From Rhodobacteraceae bacterium 63075 (GTDB taxonomy: Bacteria > Pseudomonadota > Alphaproteobacteria > Rhodobacterales > Rhodobacteraceae), in NCBI GenBank assembly GCA_003417655.1, contig QVMW01000010.1, positions 1-64,000 of the forward strand: a stretch of 64,000 nucleotides of DNA. Reading direction: 5' to 3'. The notes beneath the pieces are model-generated. The model was not told the origin of the DNA. It worked only from the letters and a program-made list of their open reading frames with translations, and made no database searches. Made by a program: the position numbers and the translations under genes. Below, piece after piece: positions 1-8,098 of this stretch (within the stretch, counting starts at the first letter, position 1; every line of letters begins with the position of its first letter).

Positions 1-31
1 CTACACGATCGACGTGACGACCGGGCTCTGA
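1..31 (+). CDS. rplW: 50S ribosomal protein L23, C-terminal end only
   Basis: Only the last nine codons are in the window, read in the frame starting at base 2 and ending in TGA at 29-31. They encode YTIDVTTGL, which matches the usual C-terminus of alphaproteobacterial L23, and L23 is the gene expected immediately before rplB in the S10 operon. L23 binds 23S rRNA at the polypeptide exit tunnel and docks trigger factor and SRP. The call rests on this short tail and on gene order; the body of the gene lies upstream of the window. Confidence 0.75.
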   Translation, partial: YTIDVTTGL

Positions 32-57
32 GCCTGAGCGTTACGTGAGTCATGGAA

Positions 58-97
58 AGGCCCCTCGCCAGGGATGGCGGGGGGCTTGTTTGTTTTT
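58..97 (+). terminator. Rho-independent terminator after rplW
   Basis: An 11-bp GC-rich stem (60-70 with 75-85, one T-G wobble) and a four-base loop GGGA are followed at once by the T-rich run 86-97. This is a textbook intrinsic terminator. Its position inside the S10 gene order means rplW and rplB are probably not on one uninterrupted transcript. Confidence 0.85.
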
Positions 98-251
98 ACT
101 CGATCACTTGGCCAAACAGGTTGCGACCTTCGCGGTGCTGATCAGCACGGCGCAATGGTAGGTTCGCGCCCGACCCCGAGGGTGGGCGCGGTGACACTTG
201 CTCTGACATCGCTTCAAAGCACAAAGGTTTCACCAAGCACGACCGTTGCAG

Positions 252-310
252 CACTTCGCGCCCGCCCTGGGGGCGGGGTCGGGCGCGAACCGGATCGCGG
301 GGCGATCCGG
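252..310 (+). repeat. GC-rich double-hairpin repeat, copy 1
   Basis: This 59-bp unit recurs at 4046-4104 in the same orientation with only two differences. It folds as two adjacent hairpins: a 10-bp outer stem (TTCGCGCCCG with CGGGCGCGAA) and a 9-bp stem (CCGGATCGC with GCGATCCGG, loop GGG). The two copies bracket the csp/rplB-rplP block. Confidence 0.85.
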
Positions 311-382
311 AACCAAAGCGTTTCGAGTTATTCTTGAGGGACGAAGATAACGCGAAGCTCCCAAGACGTTCATATGTTGCAC

Positions 383-424
383 GCCTTTCGAGAAAAGCTG
401 TGTCTCAGGTTTTTCTCGAAAGGC
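383..424. repeat. 14-bp inverted repeat upstream of csp
   Basis: Bases 383-396 and 411-424 are perfect reverse complements (GCCTTTCGAGAAAA / TTTTCTCGAAAGGC) around a 14-base loop. There is no T-run on either side, so it is more likely a regulatory or RNA-structural element than a simple terminator. It shares the TTTCGA core with the palindromes at 9875-10107. Confidence 0.6.
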
Positions 425-699
425 TTTAAGTGTCAAAGACAAGAACAGCATCTGCGGTTGGATGGATTGGTTCGACGCAGTGTTGCCTGTTGAATTGGCT
501 CCCCCGCACGCCAGCGCCAGCCCACCGCCGCACGCGCCCCCAAACAAAACGCTTGCTATCTCGCCCCGAAGGCCTCATACAGCGCGAGCGACGTTATACG
601 ATCCATCGGTACACTGCTCCTTACGGCTCAGTCTTACGATTTTTCATGACTTAGCCGACCTGCCGCATTCCGTGGGCAGCACAATCAGGAGTACTACAC

Positions 700-906
700 A
701 TGGCCAATGGCACAGTAAAATGGTTCAATTCCACAAAAGGTTTCGGTTTCATCGCCCCCGAGGGCGGCAGCAAAGACGTGTTCGTACACATCTCGGCTGT
801 TGAGCGCGCGGGCCTCACCGGCCTCGCCGATGACCAGAAAGTGACTTTCGACATCGAAGAAGGCCGCGACGGCCGCGAGAGCGCAAGCAACCTCGCGCTG
901 GCATAA
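700..906 (+). CDS. Cold-shock domain protein (CspA family)
   Basis: This 68-residue single cold-shock-domain protein binds single-stranded RNA and DNA and acts as an RNA chaperone in the cytoplasm. The RNP1 motif KGFGFI (residues 13-18) and the RNP2 motif VFVHI (27-31) are intact, and the length is typical for the family. An AGGAG site lies 7 bases before the ATG. The gene sits between rplW and rplB, with a strong terminator upstream and hairpins downstream, so it is probably a separate unit with a long leader, as is common for csp genes. The family is certain; which paralogue it is cannot be told. Confidence 0.95.
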   Translation: MANGTVKWFNSTKGFGFIAPEGGSKDVFVHISAVERAGLTGLADDQKVTFDIEEGRDGRESASNLALA

Positions 907-946
907 GCCACGCGCTCCCGCAGGGAGCGGATGTTGATCAGATATG

Positions 947-980
947 GATGGGCGCACTCGGTCGGGTGCGCCCATCTTGC
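947..980 (+). terminator. Terminator-like hairpin after csp
   Basis: An 11-bp perfect stem (947-957 with 966-976) and an 8-base loop follow csp. The T-run is weak (CTTGCGTT), so termination may be partial. A smaller hairpin (GCTCCCGCAGGGAGC, 914-928) precedes it. Confidence 0.6.
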
Positions 981-1015
981 GTTCGGTGTGGCGAGATAAA
1001 ATACGGGCGCTGCTA

Positions 1016-1044
1016 TAGACACCCCCGTCATTCCCCGCTATACG
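1016..1044 (+). promoter_or_regulatory. Sigma70-type promoter for the rplB block
   Basis: TAGACA (1016-1021, five of six matches to TTGACA) is followed by exactly 17 bp and TATACG (1039-1044). It lies downstream of the csp hairpin and upstream of rplB. The same -10 hexamer and spacing recur at 5491-5519 and 12920-12948, each at a restart of the ribosomal operon. Confidence 0.6.
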
Positions 1045-1189
1045 GCGCGAATTGCGTGGCCTCGGATTCGTCTGGGGCCCGTTTCATTTATCGCCGGGGA
1101 CCTTCGGGGCCCTAAAAGACCGGGCCGGAAATCCAGCCCGAAACATAGCGGGGGCACACCCCCGCATTGCTAAACGGAAGACAGAAAGC
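1045..1189 (+). promoter_or_regulatory. Structured leader of rplB
   Basis: About 140 bases separate the promoter candidate from rplB. They are GC-rich and contain a perfect 7-bp hairpin (1148-1154 with 1159-1165, loop CACA) and opposed GGGCCC blocks (1076-1081 and about 1108-1113). A ribosomal-protein leader of this kind could mediate autogenous control, but I recognise no described motif. Confidence 0.4.
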
Positions 1190-2032
1190 ATGGCACTCAA
1201 GTCGTATAAGCCGACGACGCCGGGCCAGCGCGGGCTGGTGCTGATCGACCGTTCGGAGCTGTGGAAAGGACGCCCCGTCAAAGCCCTCACCGAGGGTCTG
1301 ACGAAGTCGGGCGGCCGGAACAACACCGGGCGGATTACATCACGTCGTCGTGGTGGCGGGGCGAAACGCCTCTACCGCATCGTAGACTTCAAACGGAACA
1401 AGTTCGATGTCTCGGCCACGGTCGTACGCATCGAGTATGACCCCAACCGCACGGCCTTCATCGCCCTCGTGAAATACGAAGACGGCGAGCAGGCCTACAT
1501 CCTCGCGCCGCAGCGCTTGGGCGTCGGTGACAAGATCATCTCCTCGCCCAAGGCCGACATCAAGCCGGGCAACACGATGCCTTTCAGCGGCATGCCCATC
1601 GGCACGATCGTCCACAACATCGAGCTCAAGCCCGGCAAGGGCGGCCAGATCGCACGCGCGGCGGGCACCTATGCCCAGTTCGTCGGTCGCGATGGCGGCT
1701 ACGCCCAGATCCGCCTGAGCTCGGGCGAGCTGCGCATGGTGCGCCAGGAATGCATGGCCACGGTTGGCGCGGTCAGCAACCCCGACAACTCGAACCAGAA
1801 TTACGGCAAGGCAGGCCGCATGCGCCACAAGGGCAAGCGCCCGAGCGTTCGCGGTGTTGTCATGAACCCGATCGACCACCCCCATGGTGGTGGTGAAGGG
1901 CGCACATCGGGTGGTCGTCACCCTGTCACGCCCTGGGGCAAGCCGACCAAGGGTAAGCGTACCCGCAATACAAACAAAGCGTCCCAAAAGCTGATCATCC
2001 GCTCGCGGCACGCCAAGAAGAAAGGGCGTTAA
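1190..2032 (+). CDS. rplB: 50S ribosomal protein L2
   Basis: This 280-residue protein binds 23S rRNA near the peptidyl-transferase centre and is needed for subunit joining. Its length and the C-terminal [13 protein letters not shown] segment, which carries the conserved functional histidine, are typical of L2. The frame stays open upstream of 1190, but the family start [14 protein letters not shown] is at 1190. Three bases separate it from rpsS. It is the first gene of the block that restarts after the csp insertion. Confidence 0.98.
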   Translation: MALKSYKPTTPGQRGLVLIDRSELWKGRPVKALTEGLTKSGGRNNTGRITSRRRGGGAKRLYRIVDFKRNKFDVSATVVRIEYDPNRTAFIALVKYEDGEQAYILAPQRLGVGDKIISSPKADIKPGNTMPFSGMPIGTIVHNIELKPGKGGQIARAAGTYAQFVGRDGGYAQIRLSSGELRMVRQECMATVGAVSNPDNSNQNYGKAGRMRHKGKRPSVRGVVMNPIDHPHGGGEGRTSGGRHPVTPWGKPTKGKRTRNTNKASQKLIIRSRHAKKKGR

Positions 2033-2035
2033 CAT

Positions 2036-2314
2036 ATGTCTCGCTCTGTATGGAAAGGCCCCTTCGTCGATGCTTACGTGCTGAAAAAAGCCGAAGCAGC
2101 GCGCGAGAGCGGGCGCAACGAAGTCATCAAGATCTGGTCGCGTCGCTCGACGATCCTGCCGCAGTTCGTGGGTCTCACGTTCGGCGTCTACAACGGCCGC
2201 AAGCACATTCCCGTCAACGTCTCGGAAGACATGATCGGTCAGAAGTTCGGTGAGTATTCGCCGACACGGACCTATTATGGTCATGCCGCAGACAAGAAAG
2301 CGAAGAGGAAGTAA
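2036..2314 (+). CDS. rpsS: 30S ribosomal protein S19
   Basis: S19 (92 residues, the normal length) sits in the head of the small subunit with S13 and contacts the A-site tRNA region. The start [12 protein letters not shown] and the central GRKHIPV segment are family hallmarks. It lies three bases after rplB and three before rplV, so the genes are co-transcribed. Confidence 0.98.
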   Translation: MSRSVWKGPFVDAYVLKKAEAARESGRNEVIKIWSRRSTILPQFVGLTFGVYNGRKHIPVNVSEDMIGQKFGEYSPTRTYYGHAADKKAKRK

Positions 2315-2317
2315 GCC

Positions 2318-2698
2318 ATGGGCAAGGCAAAGAACCCCCGCCGCGTGGCCGAAAACGAAGCCATGGCGAAGACGCGCATGCTTCGGACCAGCCCGCAGAA
2401 ACTGAACCTGGTGGCCGCGATGATCCGTGGCAAGAAAGTCGAGAAGGCCCTCACGGACCTGACTTTCTCGAAAAAGCGGATCTCCGAGGACGTGAAGAAA
2501 TGTCTTCAGTCCGCCATCGCCAATGCCGAGAACAACCACAACCTTGATGTTGACGAGCTGATCGTCGCAGAGGCCTATGTGGGCAAGAACCTTGTGATGA
2601 AGCGTGGCCGTCCCCGGGCACGTGGCCGTTTCGGCCGCATCGTCAAGCCGTTTTCGGAGATCACCATCAAGGTGCGTCAGGTAGAGGAGCAAGCCTAA
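2318..2698 (+). CDS. rplV: 50S ribosomal protein L22
   Basis: L22 (126 residues) lines the exit tunnel, and its beta-hairpin forms part of the tunnel constriction with L4. The C-terminal [14 protein letters not shown] hairpin, where macrolide-resistance changes occur in other bacteria, is present. The protein has about ten extra N-terminal residues ([13 protein letters not shown]) before the core begins, a form seen in alphaproteobacteria. Its TAA overlaps the rpsC ATG by one base. Confidence 0.97.
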   Translation: MGKAKNPRRVAENEAMAKTRMLRTSPQKLNLVAAMIRGKKVEKALTDLTFSKKRISEDVKKCLQSAIANAENNHNLDVDELIVAEAYVGKNLVMKRGRPRARGRFGRIVKPFSEITIKVRQVEEQA

Positions 2699-3405
2699 TG
2701 GGTCAGAAAATCAATCCGATCGGCATGCGCCTTCAGGTCAACCGCACCTGGGACAGCCGCTGGTATGCGAACACGAAGGATTTCGGCGATCTTCTGCTCG
2801 AAGACGTGAAGATCCGCGAGTTCATCAAGGAAGAGTGCAAGCAGGCCGGTGTCGCCCGCGTGATCATCGAGCGTCCGCACAAGAAGTGCCGCGTCACGAT
2901 CCACACGGCCCGCCCCGGTGTCATCATCGGCAAGAAGGGTGCGGACATCGAGACGCTCCGCAAGAAGCTCGCCGCGATGACCGACAGCGAGCTGCACCTC
3001 AACATCGTTGAAGTGCGCAAGCCCGAGCTCGACGCGGCGCTTGTCGCCGAGAATATCGCTCAGCAACTCGAGCGTCGTGTGTCTTTCCGCCGTGCGATGA
3101 AGCGCGGTGTTCAGAACGCGATGCGCATGGGCGCGCTCGGCATTCGTGTCAACGTGGCCGGCCGTCTCGGCGGCGCGGAGATCGCGCGGACCGAATGGTA
3201 TCGCGAGGGTCGCGTGCCTCTTCACACACTGCGTGCCGATATCGACTACGCACATGCCGAAGCCATGACGCCCTACGGCATCATCGGGATCAAGACATGG
3301 ATCTTCAAAGGCGAGATCATGGAACACGATCCCCAGGCACGTGACCGTCGCGCGCAACAACTCCAGGATGGCCCTGCACCGCGTGGTGCTGGTGGTCGTC
3401 GCTAA
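2698..3405 (+). CDS. rpsC: 30S ribosomal protein S3
   Basis: S3 (235 residues) lies at the mRNA entry of the 30S head and contributes to mRNA helicase activity. The type II KH domain is visible with its GVIIGKKG loop (about residues 78-85), followed by the S3 C-terminal domain with the [11 protein letters not shown] segment. It overlaps rplV by one base, which suggests translational coupling. Confidence 0.98.
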   Translation: MGQKINPIGMRLQVNRTWDSRWYANTKDFGDLLLEDVKIREFIKEECKQAGVARVIIERPHKKCRVTIHTARPGVIIGKKGADIETLRKKLAAMTDSELHLNIVEVRKPELDAALVAENIAQQLERRVSFRRAMKRGVQNAMRMGALGIRVNVAGRLGGAEIARTEWYREGRVPLHTLRADIDYAHAEAMTPYGIIGIKTWIFKGEIMEHDPQARDRRAQQLQDGPAPRGAGGRR

Positions 3406-3420
3406 GGGGGGAACCGAACA

Positions 3421-3834
3421 ATGCTTCAACCAAAGCGCACAAAATTCCGCAAGCAGCACAAGGGCCGGATCAAGGGCCTTGCCAAGGGCGGCTCCGATCT
3501 GAACTTCGGGACATACGGCCTCAAGGCGCTTCAGCCTGAGCGTGTGACCGCACGCCAGATCGAGGCGGCTCGCCGTGCCATGACACGTCATATGAAACGT
3601 CAGGGCCGCGTGTGGATCCGTATCTTCCCCGACCTGCCGGTCACGGCAAAGCCCATCGAAGTTCGTATGGGTAAGGGTAAGGGCTCGGTCGACCGCTGGA
3701 CTGCCAAGGTCAAGCCCGGTCGCGTGATGTTCGAGATCGACGGTGTCGACGAGGACGTGGCGCGCGAAGCGCTCCGCCTTGCGGCAATGAAACTGCCGAT
3801 CAAGAGCCGCGTCATCGTCCGCGAGGACTGGTAA
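3421..3834 (+). CDS. rplP: 50S ribosomal protein L16
   Basis: L16 (137 residues) organises the A site and the peptidyl-transferase region of the 50S subunit. [16 protein letters not shown] and the GKGKGSVD region are diagnostic. A GGGGG-rich ribosome binding site (AAGGGGGG) precedes the ATG. It is the last gene of this block and is followed by a strong terminator, whereas in most bacteria rpmC would follow directly. Confidence 0.98.
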   Translation: MLQPKRTKFRKQHKGRIKGLAKGGSDLNFGTYGLKALQPERVTARQIEAARRAMTRHMKRQGRVWIRIFPDLPVTAKPIEVRMGKGKGSVDRWTAKVKPGRVMFEIDGVDEDVAREALRLAAMKLPIKSRVIVREDW

Positions 3835-3874
3835 CCTGCAATTCGCCCCGGCGAATTTACCGGACCCAAAATAC

Positions 3875-3912
3875 AAACCCCGCCTGAGCCATCGGGCGGG
3901 GTTTTTGTTTTT
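3875..3912 (+). terminator. Rho-independent terminator after rplP
   Basis: A perfect 10-bp stem (3875-3884 with 3895-3904) ends in the T-rich run 3902-3912. It closes the rplB-rplP transcript and, read from the other strand, could serve the converging hemerythrin-like gene. A second small hairpin, AATTCGCC/GGCGAATT, sits at 3840-3857. Confidence 0.88.
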
Positions 3913-4045
3913 GCGATGGCTTTTGTTCTTCAAACTCGGACAGAAGCGAGTGGGGCGAAACGGCGAAAAACCCCAAGTTGATCTGGAATTTTCGGCATTG
4001 AAGCGAGACATGACACCAGGTTCGCGCTCGCCGCAACCGTCACAA

Positions 4046-4104
4046 CACTTCGCGCCCGCCCTGGGGGCGGGGTCGGGCGCGAACCGGATCGCGAGGTGAT
4101 CCGG
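4046..4104 (+). repeat. GC-rich double-hairpin repeat, copy 2
   Basis: This is the second copy of the 59-bp unit found at 252-310. The first 48 bases are identical. The two changes fall in the second hairpin: one in the loop (GGG to GAG) and one in the stem, where C becomes T and leaves a G-U pair, so the RNA fold is kept. A related TTCGCGCTCG sequence lies just upstream at 4021-4030. Confidence 0.85.
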
Positions 4105-4143
4105 GGGAATTCGATCAATGTGACGCGGTCGGGTTTGCGGCCC

Positions 4144-4734
4144 CTAGATATGCGGCGCGTAGAGGCCGAGCGCTTCTTCCAGCTCCGTCTCCTCGTAGCC
4201 GAAATGCGAGCGGACGACCTTTTCGAGCTGCATGAAGATGTCGCGCGCCTCGGCGTAGCGGTTTTGCGTCGCCTCGAACATCAGGGTCATGGCCGCGCGT
4301 TCGAGCCGCTCCAACAACTCATTGACAACTTCATGCTCCTCGCGCAGGCGTTGGACGACAGCGCGGATTGCCGGGCTTCCGGCGGCTTCGAGCTGGGGGA
4401 AGATGCTGTGCTCCTCGGCGTCGTGGTGGAATGTCAGAACCTTGCACTCGCGCCCGCAGAGCGAGCCGAAGAGGCGGTAATTCTGCGCCAGCTCCATTTC
4501 GCCTACAGCTTTGGCCAGATCAGTGGCCGAAGCCTCGCCCACCTCGATCCGGTCAAGCAGGATGCCGATGCGGCCGATGTCATTGAGATGCATCCGGTGA
4601 ATCGCCGCGAGGCGGCGGCCATGGCGGCGGTGCATGTCGGTGGCTTCGGGCAGGGCGGGCGCTTTTGGGCGGGTGCCCTGGTCAACCGTCAATGCGTCCA
4701 GCGGTCTGGTGGAGATATCATTCATGAGCGACAC
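4144..4734 (-). CDS. Hemerythrin-like (HHE cation-binding) domain protein
   Basis: The 196-residue product is an all-helical hemerythrin-type protein, a family that binds a di-iron centre and serves in oxygen, NO or iron sensing and storage. Histidines and acids recur as in the HHE domain: DMHRRH near the N-terminus, TFHHDAEEHSIFP mid-protein, LREEHEVV, and SHFGYEETELEEAL near the C-terminus. The longest frame starts at GTG (4734); an ATG at 4725 is equally possible and neither has a strong ribosome binding site. It follows the 2OG oxygenase-like gene by 28 bases, so the two form a small reverse-strand operon inserted between rplP and rpmC. Its ligand and partner are unknown. Confidence 0.85.
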   Translation of the reverse strand: MSLMNDISTRPLDALTVDQGTRPKAPALPEATDMHRRHGRRLAAIHRMHLNDIGRIGILLDRIEVGEASATDLAKAVGEMELAQNYRLFGSLCGRECKVLTFHHDAEEHSIFPQLEAAGSPAIRAVVQRLREEHEVVNELLERLERAAMTLMFEATQNRYAEARDIFMQLEKVVRSHFGYEETELEEALGLYAPHI

Positions 4735-4762
4735 ATAGGGGCAGAGAGACGATTTCGCCAGT

Positions 4763-5383
4763 TCAAACCCACTTGTAGTTGAAACTGACCGAGATGCGGT
4801 CGTCCTCGCTCATGTTCATGGGCACTTCGTGGCGCAGCCAGCTCTCCCAGAGGAGCACGTCGCCCACCTTCGGCGTCGCGTAGACGAATGTCTGCTGGTC
4901 GCGGCTCGCGTTCTTTTGACGGGGCGGGGCGGCCATCAGCCGGCCTGAGCGCGGGTCTTCGAGCTTGAGGGCGGAGGCGCCGTCCGGCATGGCGACATAG
5001 GTCGTCCCGGAGATCACGGAGTGCGGATGAATGTGCGAGCCATGCGTGCCGCCTTCGGGCAGGATGTTGATCCAGAGGTCTTCGAGCTCGAGCTTGCCCT
5101 CGCCGAGGTCGAAGGCGAGCTCTTCGGCGAAGGCGGCGACGTGCAGGTCGAGCGCCGCCTTGAGATCGGCGAAGATCGGGAAGCGCCAGGGCAGGTCGGT
5201 GAGCGAGGCATAGGAGGTGTAGCCCGGGTAGCCTTCCTGCTCGCACCATTCCTGGCCGGCCTCGTCATCATCGGCGATGGCATAACAGGAGCTTTCCAGC
5301 TCGGCAGGGTCAATGGCTGGCCCATGCTCGGAGAGGGCGGCGCGGTAGAGGCGGGTCACGAAGAGGGATTCTGTCTGGCTCAT
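4763..5383 (-). CDS. 2OG-Fe(II) oxygenase-like protein (TIGR02466 type)
   Basis: The 206-residue product resembles the TIGR02466 / 2OG-FeII_Oxy_5 family of putative 2-oxoglutarate- and iron-dependent oxygenases. The His-rich motif THGSHIHPHS (residues 113-122) supplies the likely iron ligands H117 and H119, followed by SGTTYV. H185 in LRHEVPMN and R196 in DRISVSFNY fit the distal iron and 2-oxoglutarate positions. The frame is open to 5506, but MSQTESLF at 5383 is the natural family start. It is the first gene of the reverse pair with the hemerythrin-like protein, so both members of the pair are iron proteins. The substrate is unknown. Confidence 0.82.
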   Translation of the reverse strand: MSQTESLFVTRLYRAALSEHGPAIDPAELESSCYAIADDDEAGQEWCEQEGYPGYTSYASLTDLPWRFPIFADLKAALDLHVAAFAEELAFDLGEGKLELEDLWINILPEGGTHGSHIHPHSVISGTTYVAMPDGASALKLEDPRSGRLMAAPPRQKNASRDQQTFVYATPKVGDVLLWESWLRHEVPMNMSEDDRISVSFNYKWV

Positions 5384-5490
5384 GGCGCAGTGATAGCGCG
5401 CGGCGCGTCTCGGAGCCAGACCCTGATCGGGCGCAAGGCCGCGAACGGGCGGCCTTTTTCCGCGCCGGAAAACGAACACCGCAAAAGGGG

Positions 5491-5519
5491 TTGCCATATG
5501 TCTCAAACCCCCCTATACG
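5491..5519 (+). promoter_or_regulatory. Sigma70-type promoter for the rpmC block
   Basis: TTGCCA (5491-5496), a 17-bp spacer and TATACG (5514-5519) stand about 80 bases upstream of rpmC. Because the preceding genes run in the opposite direction, the rpmC-rpmD block needs its own promoter, and this is the best match in the gap. Confidence 0.7.
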
Positions 5520-5600
5520 GCCCACTTCTACCCATGAACTCCACTGGAATCAGGGTGACGCGGCACGCGGCCCTCCGGTGATGTTGAAAAGGAAAACACG

Positions 5601-5801
5601 ATGAACGCTGCAGATCTGCGCGACAAATCGGCTGATCAGCTCAAGGACGAGCTGTCAAGCCTCAAGAAAGAAGGCTTCAACCTGCGTTTCCAGCAAGCCA
5701 CCGGCCAGCTGGAAAACACGGCGCGGATGCGCCAGGTGAAGCGTGACACGGCCCGTGTCCTCACCATTTTGAACGAAAAAGCCCAAGCGGCGGCAGAGTA
5801 A
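5601..5801 (+). CDS. rpmC: 50S ribosomal protein L29
   Basis: L29 (66 residues) is a two-helix protein at the exit-tunnel rim next to L23, where it helps dock targeting factors. The pattern [13 protein letters not shown]...[14 protein letters not shown] is characteristic. An AAAGGAAAA site precedes the ATG. It is the first gene after the reverse-strand insertion and starts a fresh transcription unit. Confidence 0.96.
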   Translation: MNAADLRDKSADQLKDELSSLKKEGFNLRFQQATGQLENTARMRQVKRDTARVLTILNEKAQAAAE

Positions 5802-5813
5802 GGAGCCTGACAG

Positions 5814-6044
5814 ATGCCCAAACGTATTCTCCAAGGCACCGTGACCTCGGACAAGAACGCCCAGACAGTAACCGTCTCGGTCGAGCGCCGCTTTACGCAC
5901 CCCGTTCTGAAGAAGACCATTCGTAAGTCCAAGAAATACCGGGCTCACGATGAGAAGAATACCTACAAGGTAGGTGATCTTGTGCGGATCGTCGAATGTG
6001 CGCCGCGCTCGAAAACGAAACGCTGGGAGGTTCTGGAGGCGTAA
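5814..6044 (+). CDS. rpsQ: 30S ribosomal protein S17
   Basis: S17 (76 residues) is a primary 16S rRNA binder with an OB fold. [19 protein letters not shown] and the YRAHDE...GDLVRI segment are diagnostic. It is 12 bases downstream of rpmC with an AAGGAG site. A 79-base gap follows before rplN, with opposed TGGGGG and CCCCCA blocks that could pair. Confidence 0.97.
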   Translation: MPKRILQGTVTSDKNAQTVTVSVERRFTHPVLKKTIRKSKKYRAHDEKNTYKVGDLVRIVECAPRSKTKRWEVLEA

Positions 6045-6123
6045 GCTTCCCGGGCACTTCAGTTTAACGAAACCCTGGGGGATAAGGCCACGCATCGGCC
6101 CCCCAAAGGTCGGGAGAAACCAA

Positions 6124-6492
6124 ATGATCCAGATGCAAACCAATCTGGATGTCGCTGACAACTCCGGCGCACGCCGAGTTCAGTGCATCAAGGTTCTGGG
6201 TGGATCCAAGCGGAAATACGCATCGGTGGGTGACATCATCGTCGTATCCGTGAAGGAAGCCATCCCACGCGGTCGCGTGAAGAAGGGCGATGTCCGCAAG
6301 GCTGTCGTCGTACGCACCGCCAAGGAAGTCCGCCGTGAAGACGGCACCGCGATCCGCTTCGATCGCAACGCCGCCGTGATCCTCAACAACAACAACGAGC
6401 CTGTCGGCACCCGTATCTTCGGGCCGGTTGTTCGTGAGCTTCGCGCAAAGAGCTTCATGAAAATCATCTCGCTCGCGCCGGAGGTGCTGTAA
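6124..6492 (+). CDS. rplN: 50S ribosomal protein L14
   Basis: L14 (122 residues, exact family length) forms the intersubunit bridge near the factor-binding site and is the docking point of the silencing factor Rsf[18 protein letters not shown] and the C-terminal [12 protein letters not shown] are family signatures. The frame is open upstream, but the start at 6124 follows a GGGAGAAACCAA site. Confidence 0.98.
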   Translation: MIQMQTNLDVADNSGARRVQCIKVLGGSKRKYASVGDIIVVSVKEAIPRGRVKKGDVRKAVVVRTAKEVRREDGTAIRFDRNAAVILNNNNEPVGTRIFGPVVRELRAKSFMKIISLAPEVL

Positions 6493-6493
6493 G

Positions 6494-6805
6494 ATGGCTG
6501 CTAAACTCAAGAAGGGCGACAAGGTCGTCGTGCTGGCCGGCAAGGACAAGGGCAAGCAGGGCACGATCTCCTCCGTCGACACGAAGGCCGGAAAGGCTGT
6601 CGTGGATGGCGTGAGCATGTCCGTTCGCCACACCCGCCAGAGCCAGACCAGCCAGGGCGGTCGCATCCCCAAGGCGATGCCGATCGAGCTTTCGAACCTG
6701 GCGTTTGTTGACAAGAACGGCAAGGCGACACGCGTCGGCTTCAAGACCGAAGGCGACAAGAAAGTGCGCTATGCCAAGACCACGGGGGACGTGATCGATG
6801 CTTGA
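6494..6805 (+). CDS. rplX: 50S ribosomal protein L24
   Basis: L24 (103 residues) is an assembly-initiator protein that binds the 5' domain of 23S rRNA. The KOW motif [18 protein letters not shown] occupies residues 6-23. It follows rplN by one base and its end overlaps the rplE start by eight bases, which implies coupled translation. Confidence 0.97.
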   Translation: MAAKLKKGDKVVVLAGKDKGKQGTISSVDTKAGKAVVDGVSMSVRHTRQSQTSQGGRIPKAMPIELSNLAFVDKNGKATRVGFKTEGDKKVRYAKTTGDVIDA

Positions 6806-7358
6806 TGCTAACTATACCCCGCGCCTCAGGGAGCTCTACGACGCGACGATCAAGAGCGCTCTCAAGGAGGAGTTCGGCTACAAGAACGACATGCAGATCC
6901 CTGCGATTGAAAAGATCGTTCTGAACATCGGCTGTGGCCGTGCCGCCGTGAAAGACAGCAAGAAAGCCAAGTCGGCCGTCGAGGATCTCTCGGCGATCGC
7001 GGGCCAGCAGGCTGTCATGACGGTTGCGAAGAACTCCATCGCCGGTTTCCGCGTTCGTGACGGCATGCCCATGGGCGCCAAGGTCACGCTGCGCGGCGCA
7101 CGCATGTATGAATTTCTCGATCGTCTGATCACCATCGCAATGCCCCGTATCCGCGACTTCCGCGGTGTCTCGGGCAAGAGCTTCGACGGTCGTGGCAACT
7201 ACGCCATGGGTCTGAAAGAGCACATGGTGTTCCCCGAGATCAACTTCGACAAGGTCGATGAACCCTGGGGCATGGACATCGTTATCGCCACCACCGCGAA
7301 AACCGACGCGGAAGCCAAGAGCCTGTTGAAAGCCTTCAACATGCCCTTCAACAGCTGA
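6798..7358 (+). CDS. rplE: 50S ribosomal protein L5
   Basis: L5 (186 residues) binds 5S rRNA with L18 and contacts P-site tRNA and S13 at the central protuberance. The segments RLRELYD near the N-terminus, [21 protein letters not shown], and [14 protein letters not shown] are typical. Its ATG lies inside the end of rplX in another frame, an eight-base overlap. Confidence 0.98.
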   Translation: MLDANYTPRLRELYDATIKSALKEEFGYKNDMQIPAIEKIVLNIGCGRAAVKDSKKAKSAVEDLSAIAGQQAVMTVAKNSIAGFRVRDGMPMGAKVTLRGARMYEFLDRLITIAMPRIRDFRGVSGKSFDGRGNYAMGLKEHMVFPEINFDKVDEPWGMDIVIATTAKTDAEAKSLLKAFNMPFNS

Positions 7359-7377
7359 TCCGCGGGAGGAAATAGAT

Positions 7378-7683
7378 ATGGCTAAGAAATCAATGGTAGC
7401 TCGCGAAGTGAAGCGCCAGAAGCTGGTGGAAAAATACGCCGCCAAGCGCGCCGCACTCAAAGAGATCATCAATGACCAAAGCAAGCCCATGGAAGAGCGC
7501 TTCCGCGCCTCGCTCAAGCTTGCCAAACTTCCGCGCAACAGCTCGCCCACACGGCTGCACAATCGCTGCCAGCTGACGGGCCGCCCGCACGCTTACTATC
7601 GTAAGCTGAAGGTATCGCGGATCATGCTTCGGGAACTCGGCTCAAACGGCCTTATCCCCGGCATGGTGAAATCGAGCTGGTAA
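7378..7683 (+). CDS. rpsN: 30S ribosomal protein S14 (zinc-free form)
   Basis: S14 (101 residues) belongs to the small-subunit head. The length and the [15 protein letters not shown] segment mark the long, zinc-independent type; the four-cysteine zinc ribbon of short S14 is absent. GGGAGGAAATAG precedes the ATG as a strong ribosome binding site. Confidence 0.97.
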   Translation: MAKKSMVAREVKRQKLVEKYAAKRAALKEIINDQSKPMEERFRASLKLAKLPRNSSPTRLHNRCQLTGRPHAYYRKLKVSRIMLRELGSNGLIPGMVKSSW

Positions 7684-7695
7684 GGAGAGCATGAT

Positions 7696-8088
7696 ATGAA
7701 CGATCCTATCGCAGATATGCTCACCCGCATTCGCAACAGCCAGATGCGCGGCAAGTCGACAGTCTCGACGCCCGCATCGAAGCTGCGTGCATGGGTGCTC
7801 GATGTGCTGGCCGATGAGGGCTACATCCGTGGCTACGAGAAGGGCACGGATGCCAAAGGTCACCCCACGCTCGAGATCAGCCTCAAGTATTACGAAGGCG
7901 AACCCGTCATTCGCGAGCTCCAGCGTGTCTCCACGCCGGGTCGCCGCGTTTACATGGGCGCCAATGACATTCCGCAGGTCCGTCAGGGTCTCGGCGTGTC
8001 GATTGTCAGCACGTCGCGAGGCGTGATGTCGGATGCAGCTGCACGCTCCGCCAATGTCGGCGGCGAAGTGCTCTGCAAGGTCTTCTAA
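7696..8088 (+). CDS. rpsH: 30S ribosomal protein S8
   Basis: S8 (130 residues) binds helix 21 of 16S rRNA and in enteric bacteria is the autogenous repressor of the spc operon. [14 protein letters not shown] and the C-terminal [14 protein letters not shown] match the family. It is 12 bases downstream of rpsN and 10 bases upstream of rplF. Confidence 0.98.
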   Translation: MNDPIADMLTRIRNSQMRGKSTVSTPASKLRAWVLDVLADEGYIRGYEKGTDAKGHPTLEISLKYYEGEPVIRELQRVSTPGRRVYMGANDIPQVRQGLGVSIVSTSRGVMSDAAARSANVGGEVLCKVF

Positions 8089-8098
8089 GGGGGTCAAG

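Larger units (their letters stand above)
98..699. other. 600-bp non-coding stretch upstream of csp
   Basis: I see no convincing protein gene here; the short open frames have no ribosome binding site or recognisable product. The stretch holds a perfect 14-bp palindrome (135-148), a partial inverted copy of the GC-rich repeat (162-177), the full 59-bp repeat (252-310) and a 14-bp inverted repeat with a 14-base loop (383-424). The last 250 bases are the likely promoter and leader of the cold-shock gene. A TATACG hexamer sits at 595-600 without a good -35 partner. Confidence 0.6.

Noticed and set aside
98-699. Replication origin or CRISPR array in the repeat-rich region before csp
   Set aside because: There are no clustered DnaA boxes and no regularly spaced direct repeats; the two long repeat copies are 3.8 kb apart.
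1340-2692. 450-codon open frame on the minus strand across rplB, rpsS and rplV
   Set aside because: It is an antisense shadow of highly conserved ribosomal genes in GC-rich DNA, with no recognisable product or ribosome binding site.
5384-5506. N-terminal extension of the 2OG oxygenase-like frame
   Set aside because: The extra 41 residues are Arg/Pro-rich and not family-like; MSQTESLF at 5383 is the natural start, and the extension would run into the rpmC promoter candidate.
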